This document shows, one piece after another, positions 56,943 through 64,000 of a stretch of DNA of 64,000 nt; the stretch's first letter is position 1; each line of letters opens with the position of its first letter. The notes under the pieces were generated by a model. The model worked only from the letters and a program-made list of their open reading frames with translations, ran no database searches and was not told the DNA's origin. Source of the stretch: Topomyia yanbarensis (Eukaryota; Arthropoda; Insecta; Diptera; Culicidae). Made by a program: the position numbers and the translations under genes. The stretch spans positions 184,201,310 through 184,265,309 of the forward strand of contig NC_080672.1 in NCBI RefSeq assembly GCF_030247195.1, in the 5' to 3' direction.

Positions 56943-57443
56943 ATGTTTCTGTTTATGTTTATTACCTTCACCAACAGGCCCATTGGCCCCAATGGTGGTT
57001 GCTTAAACTAATTACATTTTACATACAACATTTTCGCTTTTATCGCATTTCGCGTCCGGTTGAAGCCAAAGGCCGTCGCCACACTGTTAAAAATTCGCTG
57101 GAGTCCGGCAACAGCGCTCTGGCAACCATAGTTGGTTCTCCTGAACGGAACTCGCAGAAGAGAGTTATTACGTAGAGCTCGAACGCGGGCTTGAAGATCC
57201 AGACGTCCGAGGATTGTAGGGCAATCCACTCTGGCAGAGAGTAAGTCCGAGACGAACAGGGCTCGAGAGCAGTGTTGAGTGTATCGAGGTGTATTAGCTG
57301 GCAACGGTTTTCGTAGCTCGGCAGCTGAAATCTGTTTGGCCATGGAAGATGCCGAAGGGCGAAGCGTATGAATCTGCGTTGGACAGCCTCGATTCTGTCA
57401 ATCCCATTCTGGTAGTACGGATTCCAAACAGCAGAACAATATT
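56943..57443 (-). pseudogene. 3' fragment of a Jockey/CR1-like LINE inserted in the RT
   Basis: Minus-strand frames read QNGIDRIEAVQRRFIRFALR, then LPSYENRCQLIHLDTLN, CSRALFVSDLLSARVDCPTI and LRNNSLLRVPFRRTNYG, the C-terminal domain of Jockey/CR1-like RTs, with a frame change near 57340. The 3' UTR ends in GGTAATAAACATAAACAG at the left. It is a 5'-truncated copy oriented against the host LINE; the host resumes with TQFCFRRGKGTND. Confidence 0.8.
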
Positions 57444-57722
57444 CTAATACCCAGTTTTGTTTTCGGAGAGGAAAGGGAACGAATGATTGTCTGGCGCTAT
57501 TTTCGTCAGAAATCCAACTAACTTACGCAAAAAAAAGAACAAATGGCGTCTGTGTTCTTAGACATAAAAGGAGCATTCGAATCTGTTTCCATTGATGTTC
57601 TCTCAGAGAAACTACATCAATGTGGTCTTTCACCAATATTAAATAATTATTTATACAACTTATTGTCAGAAAAGCACATGCATTTTTAATATGGCGACTT
57701 GGCAACATTCAGAATGAGTTAT
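57444..57722 (+). pseudogene. I-clade LINE reverse transcriptase, second segment
   Basis: Continues TQFCFRRGKGTNDCLALFSS, EIQLTYAKK, a small shift, MASVFLDIKGAFESVSIDVL (RT palm block A with the first catalytic Asp), HQCGLSPILNNYLYNLLSEK, then a stop and YGDLATFRMSY. It ends before the catalytic DD box, near 57722. Confidence 0.8.
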
Positions 57723-58401
57723 ATCTATTTTGTTATATCTATTTTCACCATCAGGAACATACTTTTTTGGAAAAAGTAATACTAAATATTGCTAAGAAAT
57801 TATCCTACACCAAGTAATAATAAAAAAGTGTTAAAACAAATGGAGGGAGCAAAGTGAAGACACCTTGACTTGTCTAATCGCTATTTGATAGATGTATAGA
57901 ATCACAATCATTCTTGATTTCAAAGTGATTATTTAAACAATTTTATATTATAATTGATGCATTTGTTACCGACTATACCTCAATTGTTTTCAATATCACA
58001 ATATAGCCTTGAATTCAATGCCATAATGTACGTTTTATACAACAACAGAATTAGGTGTTATATCGTTATATCGTTAATGCATGAAAATACAGAATATTAT
58101 CTTATATAGCAAAGAAACTTTGAATCAAATTGAATTACTAACCGATTTGAATGCATCAACAGATTAAAAATTATACCATCTACAATTTCTGGAAACACTT
58201 CATTTTGATTGTGTTCTCCCCATCTCTAGTTGGGTGCTATAACAAAATAATTAACTAACAAGTACACGGAAAACCCCGCAAACACGAAAACGAATTTTTG
58301 TCTTAAATATATCAACTAAAAATGGCTATTTAAACGAACTAGTTTTTAAATTTTTGCGTCATCAATAGCTGAAAAAATTGTTGCTTTTTTCGTTTCCTGA
58401 A
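57723..58401. other. Unannotated AT-rich stretch
   Basis: No ORF or RNA supported. CTCTAGTTGGGTGC at about 58217-58230 also occurs near 45497, suggesting an end of a further dispersed repeat. Confidence 0.5.
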
Positions 58402-58968
58402 TGTTGACGTTTCACACTAGCACTGATCTCAACACAGCATAGCTGTATGATTGACAGATGAGACGAATGAGCGTGTCGTTCTCACTGGTTAATACATATG
58501 TGTATAAACTTAACGAAAGAAGTGAGAGACATTGAAGAGAGAAAAGATGGGGATAAAATGATGAGAGGAGAAATTAATGTTTCGAGAGAAGTCTCCAGCA
58601 TATGTTGTTTTGTAACTTTCTGTGTATGTGGTATGAGTTTAAAATTATCGTCATTCGTAATCAGCCTTCATAGCGATAGGTTCGTCACCGTCCGTAGTGA
58701 CGTGTAAAGATTTTGTACTTAGTTTGTAATATCGTGTAGTAAAGTATAGTTCGTAGTGAAATAAACGTGTAAGGTAATAAATGTAGTTTAGTGTCAGGAA
58801 ATAAAGTGTTTGATGTGTAATGTGTTATGTGTGTACTACATAATTTCCGAACTGGCACAGTGACGCTATCTGCGCAAAAGTAGTTCAACTAAAACTACAG
58901 ATGGACACGGTAAAATTCGGTATGGACTAAAAATTACGGAGGAGCGCTTTTTGGTAAGGATCACAACA
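58402..58968 (+). repeat. 5' LTR of the BEL/Pao element (start tentative)
   Basis: The end is set by the primer-like site: ATCACAACA at 58960-58968 directly precedes TTGGTGCCGTGACC. A TGTTG start at 58402 would give TGTTG...CAACA termini and a 567-bp LTR; TGTTG at 58379 is an alternative. AATAAA motifs occur near 58760 and 58800. The 3' LTR is outside the window, so the start cannot be confirmed. Confidence 0.55.
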
Positions 58969-58986
58969 TTGGTGCCGTGACCAGGA
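58969..58986 (+). promoter_or_regulatory. Primer binding site of the BEL/Pao element
   Basis: TTGGTGCCGTGACCAGGAT follows the LTR and resembles primer sites of insect BEL elements (TTGGTGCCG-type). The matching tRNA was not determined. Confidence 0.65.
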
Positions 58987-59170
58987 TAGTGTTCCAAGGA
59001 ACCGACGCGGCCTCGGTAACACCATTTTGAGTCCAAGGTAAAAGCAGATACCGCCATCGCGCGCAGTCGCCATTATTCTACTTGCGTACAGCCATTGCGA
59101 CTCAGTAGTTCTGGATTCGCTTGACGTCGCCATTGGAGTTATTCGGATTAGACCAGGGAAGCTAAAATAT

Positions 59171-59908
59171 ACAAGGCCTATTGGATAGGCTCACAAGGTG
59201 AGTACCTGTCCAATAACTCCATCTAAGCTTTCATCCCTCATTGGTCGTTTTTTCTACGTTTATTTCTTCGGTACATACTTCACTACGCACGGTGTTCATA
59301 CGGTGGACGAAACACCTTGAACGGAGGGGACTTCCATTCTCTATCTCGGAAAGCATTTTCGGCATCGGAGGAAGTTTCCTGGATCAACAACACGACAATC
59401 GCTTGGTACGGGGATCGCTGTGCATGGCTTGGGAGGTTACGGAGAACGTCGCTGGTATACTCTGACAAGGTTGTTAATCAGCAACGGGTTGGTAATTCAC
59501 CGGTGGCCATTTTGGAAGACGGAGACTACATCCATCGCCAGAAGTGCTGAAATACGGTAGCGAAGCGCTACCACCTGTGGTTCTTCTACACAACGGAAAG
59601 AAGGAACGAGTCTCAGTTATAAAGTCGAGTACAAGGCCTGTAGTGACAGGCTCCCAGGTGAGTACCTGTCCTACTCGACATATTGGTATCGTTTTGTGCT
59701 GCGCTTGTGCATATTTACAGTTTTGCAAACAATACTGTTGGCATCATTCGGATCACCGGGGCATCATACGGCTGTCTTGGCTACTGACGTCATTATTGAG
59801 GATCTGGAGAAAATTGGTAGCAGCTTTACGAGTTTTTTCGGAGAGTTCCTGAGAGATAAAAGATACAAGGCCTATTTGACAGGCTCACCAGGTGAGTACT
59901 TGTCCAAA
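59171..59908 (+). repeat. Threefold ~45-bp module in the BEL leader, each with a splice-donor consensus
   Basis: Modules at 59171-59215, 59631-59675 and 59865-59908 each read ACAAGGCCT, a short hairpin (GCCTGTAGTGACAGGC in the second), TCACCAG-type sequence, GGTGAGTAC and CTTGTCC or CCTGTCC. All three contain CAGGTGAGT or AAGGTGAGT, the 5' splice-site consensus. Spacings are 460 and 234 bp. Nothing else of note is coded in the 1 kb leader. Confidence 0.85.
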
Positions 59909-59999
59909 TCGATATATCTCTCTTGGAAGGGTTCTCCGCTTGGTATTTTTCTAGGAGACGATTGCTGATCCAAAACTCTCCAGCTCAACGGATCTGACT

Positions 60000-60254
60000 A
60001 TGGGTAAGAAGCTGAAACCCAAGATCCACGTTCGGGATAGCATCGTAGATTTTCTACTGCGGACGGAGAAATTTCTCAACAGTAGCCAAGCAACCGACGA
60101 ACTCCAAATACAGTTTCGTCTGGAGAAACTCGAGGCGAAGTGGGACGAGTTGAGGAGGTTCAATGCGATATCGAGGGATCGGAGGAGCATGAAGAGAATA
60201 CGGAGGCACATCGGCAAGTTCGGGCGGAATTCGAGGAGAAATATTTCGAGGTAA
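60000..60254 (+). pseudogene. N-terminal piece of BEL gag, out of frame with the rest
   Basis: ATG at 60000 opens MGKKLKPKIHVRDSIVDFLL and runs in frame 3. From about 60160 the frame that resembles the family's gag is instead that of the 575-codon ORF (frame 2). The segments overlap at 60140-60254, so a single-base shift near 60150-60165 separates the usual N-terminus from the body. Confidence 0.6.
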
Positions 60255-61867
60255 GGGCAGGGTTGGTTGGCAAGTTACCACGGCAGACTCCAGCGCCGAC
60301 ACAAAACGGATCTAGTTCCGAACCGGCCGGTGTACACACTTATGTGCGACTACCACAAATAAACCTACCGGAATTTGATGGTAGTTTCGAAAAATGGTTG
60401 CCTTTTCATGACACATTTCGAGCCTTGATCGATTCTTCACCGGAACTCAGTGGTATTCAAAAATTCCACTATCTGCGGGCGTCTCTTAGGGGTGATGCGT
60501 TAAAGTTGGTCGATTCGTATCCAATGAGCGAGACGAATTACAGGGTTGCTTGGAATGGTTTGGTTGCACGGTTCTCTAATGGATATATTATCAAGAGGCG
60601 GCATTTGAATGCGATGTTCGAGTTCCCGAAAATTCGGAAAGAGTCAGCAGCGGGTATTCATGACGTCATCGATTGTTTCGAACGTAACACCAGAACCTTG
60701 GATCAACTGGGTGAGAAGACTAGTGGCTGGGGAGCAATGCTTACTCATCTATTAGTATCTAAGCTCGACGACGTCACACAAAAACATTGGGAGGAAAGCG
60801 TTTCTAATGAGGTCGAACCTTCGTTTACAATACTGGTGGATTTTCTCAAAAAACAAACACGGGTTTTAGATGCAGTTTCGGTGGACCAACGGATGACTAC
60901 GTCAAGTAGTCAAGCTGCATCAACTGGGTTCAAATCTCGTCCTGTAAAGGTTTCGGTCAACTCGGCGACCAGAAACAAGGGTCCAAGCTGCGCATCCTGT
61001 GGTGATCAGCATTCTATCGCTCAATGTACGGCATTCAGCAAACTTCCGGTGGACCAACGGCTACAGCTAACAAATTCGAAGCGTCTTTGCAGCAATTGTT
61101 TGGGGCGAAATCATATGGCGAGAGACTGTCCTTCCAAATTTCGTTGCAGAACTTGCTCTAAAAAGCACCATTCTCTTCTTCATCCTGGATTTCCTGGTTC
61201 TGGTACTGCTCCCACCTCCACTGCCTCTTCTTCAGCCACACAAAGCATACAAGCTACAGCTCCATCAACCTCTGGTGGTGCATCGAACTCCGGTGGTACA
61301 GTAACAAGTTCGGTTGCATCAATTTCCTCCAATATGGCTATGGGGCTTTCTGGAACACATGTATTTTTGTTAACGGCGGTGTTGAAAATAAAGGACAGCT
61401 GGGGTAGAACGCATCTCGCTAGGGAGTTGTTGGATTCCGGTTCTCAAGCGAATCTGATGTCGGAGAATTTGTCTCATCTACTCAAACTACCTAGACGAAA
61501 TAAAAGAGTAGAAATCAGCGGTATTAGGTGCTCAAAGAAAAGTATAGCTCACGAAGTTTCTGCTGTTGTTTCGTCACGGGTTTTGGATTTTTCTTTGTCA
61601 ATGGACTTTCTGGTTTTGAGGCAGGTAACAAGCGACCAGCCGTCTACTTCTTTACCATTGGCAGATTGGAAACCACCAAACGGCATGGAGCTAGCCGACC
61701 CGGAATTCTTCGTCTCTGGTCCGATCGATTTGGTGCTTGGGTCTCAATTCTTCTACGATTTTCATCTACTCGATGGTGGCCGGATACAAATTTGCAAACT
61801 CGGATCTCCTTTGCCGATATTCGTCAACACGGTATTTGGTTGGGTAGCTGCGGGCGAGTCGGAGTAG
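60140..61867 (+). CDS. BEL/Pao gag-protease region (575 codons)
   Basis: Structural and protease part of a BEL/Pao polyprotein. The N-terminal ~65 residues are a charged coiled coil. Residues ~70-260 match the gag domain catalogued as DUF1759 (LPQINLPEFDGSFEKWLPF). Three CCHC or Cys-His knuckles follow from residue ~284 (CASCGDQHSIAQC, CSNCLGRNHMARDC, CRTCSKKHH). A Ser/Thr-rich linker comes next, then an aspartic-protease domain of the DUF1758 type with DSGS near residue 432. The ORF ends in TAG at 61865-61867, but the same frame continues open into RT. In this family gag and pol are usually one ORF, so the stop is either a mutation or a readthrough codon. Confidence 0.9.
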   Translation: MGRVEEVQCDIEGSEEHEENTEAHRQVRAEFEEKYFEVRAGLVGKLPRQTPAPTQNGSSSEPAGVHTYVRLPQINLPEFDGSFEKWLPFHDTFRALIDSSPELSGIQKFHYLRASLRGDALKLVDSYPMSETNYRVAWNGLVARFSNGYIIKRRHLNAMFEFPKIRKESAAGIHDVIDCFERNTRTLDQLGEKTSGWGAMLTHLLVSKLDDVTQKHWEESVSNEVEPSFTILVDFLKKQTRVLDAVSVDQRMTTSSSQAASTGFKSRPVKVSVNSATRNKGPSCASCGDQHSIAQCTAFSKLPVDQRLQLTNSKRLCSNCLGRNHMARDCPSKFRCRTCSKKHHSLLHPGFPGSGTAPTSTASSSATQSIQATAPSTSGGASNSGGTVTSSVASISSNMAMGLSGTHVFLLTAVLKIKDSWGRTHLARELLDSGSQANLMSENLSHLLKLPRRNKRVEISGIRCSKKSIAHEVSAVVSSRVLDFSLSMDFLVLRQVTSDQPSTSLPLADWKPPNGMELADPEFFVSGPIDLVLGSQFFYDFHLLDGGRIQICKLGSPLPIFVNTVFGWVAAGESE

Positions 61868-64000
61868 TCTACAACAAAAGCTACTGTTAGTTGTCACGTA
61901 GCGATAGCTGAACCGCTGGATAAGATCATCGAGAAATTCTGGGCAATTGAGGAGATTTCAGAGAAGCCACTTCGGTCACAGGAAGAGAAGGACTGCGAAC
62001 AAAATTTTCAAAGCACGTTCACCCGTGACGAATCGGGACGCTATATAGTACAGTACCCAAAACGGAATGGGTTCCACGACAAAATCGGCGATTCGAAGGG
62101 TGCGGCCTTACGACGATTTCGGCAGCTAGAAAGGCGTTTGGAAAGGGATTCAGATTTACGTGACCATTACAACGAATTCCTACAAGAATACCTTGCAATG
62201 GGGCAAATGCAACTGATCGGAGAAATGGAGGATACACTGGATGACGGGCGCACTACTTACTATTTGCCCCATCATCCTGTGTTTAAAGAGTCTATCTCAA
62301 CGACCAAGGTAAGGGTAGTGTTCGATGGATCAGCGAAAACCACAACAAATCACTCGCTGAACGACACTCTACTTACAGGTCCAGTAATTCAGGACGAGCT
62401 GCTGGACATCATGATCCGTTTTCGCAAGCACGCCGTCGCGTTAGTTGCAGATGTGGCCAAAATGTATAGGCAGGTACGCATTCACCCGGAGGACGCGTCG
62501 CTTCAACGGATCCTGTGGCGCTTCGATCAGGCTGAACCGATCAAGGTGTACGAGGTACAGACGGTCACTTACGGTTTAGCGCCTTCATCTTTCCTTGCCA
62601 CTCGCGTACTAAAACAGCTTGCCATAGACGCCGGTGACAAATACGAGTACGCTGGTCCTGCTGTAAAGAAAGATTTTTATATGGACGATTTTCTTTCCGG
62701 AGCGGAATCGATTTCGAAGGCGAAACGTTTGCGAAGCGAAGTTCAATCCCTTATGGCTGAAGGCGGATTCGACTTGCGGAAGTGGAGCTCTAATCAACCG
62801 GAGGTTTTAGCGGACTTACCTTCCACAGCTCTAGAGGAGCAATCCACGCTACATTTCGATGCAGAAACAAAGGTGAATACGCTTGGAATAGTGTGGGAGA
62901 CAGGAACGGACCAACTGTGTGTTGAGAAACGAGCAACGGAATATGACGATCAATGGACAAAAAGGAAGATATTTTCGGAGATTGCGCAATTGTACAACCC
63001 GTTTGGTATCGTGTCACCTGTGATTGCTAGGGCAAAAATTCGGATGCAACACCTCTGGTTAGTTAATGTCGACTGGGATGATCCAATTCCACGCGAGATC
63101 GAATCTAAATGGAATGATTTCCATTCACAGCTGCCCCTACTAAAGCAATACAAAGTTCCCCGTTATATATTTACATCAGAAGCTACAACAGTTCAATTCC
63201 ACGTATTCTGCGATGCATCGGAAGTAGGCTATGAAGCATGCATTTACGCTCGCTCAGCCAGCAAGGAAGGTAAAGCTCAAATCCAGCTCATTGCTGCAAA
63301 ATCAAGAGTCGCGCCAATCAAACGTCTTAGTTTACCGCGCCTTGAACTGTGTGCTGCATTATTGGGTGCCAAACTCTATACTAGAGTATCCGCAGCGCTG
63401 AGGATGCAGGGAAATCCTTGCTGGTTCTGGTCGGACTCGATGGTCACGTTGCACTGGATCGCAGCACCCCCAAACACTTGGCAAACGTTTGTGGGCAATC
63501 GCACATCGGAAATCCAGCTGCTGACACACGGACACCCTTGGAATCACGTGAAGGGTACGGATAATCCGGCGGACCACGTTTCGCGTGGTATGCTGCCGGC
63601 AGATTTCATCGTCGACATTCTTTGGAGGGGTGGTCCCGGATGGCTAGCAGACGAAGTGGATAAATGGCCAAAGCATGTACACCCGCTTCTTCCAAACGAG
63701 GACATCCTGGAACGAAAGAAAACGGTTTTAGTGGTTCAGTCAACGTCGCAGGTAAACCCGTTATTTGAGCGCTATTCTTCATTCGGGCGTCTAGTTCGAA
63801 TCACTGCTTACCTTCGTCGATTCATTACACGCTGCCGCTCTAAACATCATGCATATGAAGCATTCCTTTCGACGGTGGAGCTGCAAGAAGCAAAGCAAAC
63901 CTTAGTAAAGGTGGTTCAACAAGAAGTGTTCCCAGAAGAGTTGATTCAGTTGAAGCAAAAACGTCCGGTTCTCTCGAAATCACCCCTGAAAAATCGATAT
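61868..64000 (+). CDS. BEL/Pao pol: RT and RNase H, open to the window end
   Basis: Continues in frame with the gag-protease ORF after one TAG. No further stop occurs in 711 codons to the last base. RT blocks include KVRVVFDGSA, VADVAKMYRQVRIHPED and the catalytic YMDD at 62678-62689. The Peptidase_A17/Pao-type connection reads FSEIAQLYNPFGIVSPVI. RNase H motifs are FCDAS, RLELCAALLGAKL, WSDSMV and GTDNPADHVSRG, giving the expected Asp-Glu-Asp-Asp set. DASEVGYEAC has Glu where the family normally has Gly, a one-base change. Integrase and the 3' LTR lie outside the window. The openness suggests recent insertion. Confidence 0.9.

Overview
This window looks like mosquito nuclear DNA (Culicidae, most likely an Aedes or related genome). 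The evidence is an AT-rich background packed with nested transposons of types common in mosquitoes: R1-, I-, CR1/Jockey- and RTE-like non-LTR elements, BEL/Pao and Ty3-like LTR elements, TA-flanked and hAT-like MITEs, and a very abundant dispersed family with one end reading TTAATCCACCTA. I found no convincing single-copy host gene. Almost every recognisable coding stretch belongs to a mobile element and most are broken by stops, frameshifts or later insertions. The species assignment is inference.

Layout. 1-2.4 kb: large inverted-repeat (foldback) element FB1 carrying a piggyBac-like MITE. 3.0-3.4 kb: degenerate tRNA-SINE-like repeats. 4.45-5.1 kb: a TTAATCCACCTA-family copy. 5.3-10.7 kb: an R1-clade LINE on the minus strand, lying exactly between two ~175-180 bp (TA)n arrays. 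10.9-12.25 kb: a hAT-like element with a perfect 8-bp target duplication and a second element nested in it. 14.0-15.5 kb: foldback FB2. 15.6-16.6 kb: endonuclease remnant of an RTE-like LINE. 17.9-24.5 kb: foldback FB3 with ~0.71 kb arms and 5.1 kb of nested repeats, followed by a truncated second copy of the R1-like 3' UTR. 25.5-25.9 kb: a 22-bp-period tandem array. 27.5-30.9 kb: two CR1/Jockey-like LINE fragments head to tail. 32.05-41.8 kb: an LTR retrotransposon with 1.85 kb LTRs, a 4-bp target duplication, a gag-like ORF and no pol, inserted in an RTE-like LINE. 43.4-44.6 kb: an ORF1-only LINE-like unit inside TTCATTT-type simple repeats. 46.2-47.1 kb: an unidentified coding remnant split by a TA-flanked MITE.

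47.6-57.7 kb: a single I-clade LINE with tandem 5' promoter-like monomers, blown apart by at least five insertions, one of which (50.07-54.27 kb) contains a 1.17 kb near-perfect hairpin (FB4). 58.4-64.0 kb: the 5' part of a BEL/Pao element (5' LTR, primer site, leader with a threefold splice-donor module, gag-protease, RT and RNase H) running off the window.

The most interesting structure is the set of four giant inverted repeats. FB2-FB4 share internal motifs (GTCGAAGAC; a CAAAGTTGTAGA-like block is shared by FB1, FB3 and FB4). FB3 and FB4 also share TA-flanked GGTGACA ends and a recurrent CATGGTGGCGC-like block. They look like related modular foldback elements and would fold into very long dsRNA if transcribed.
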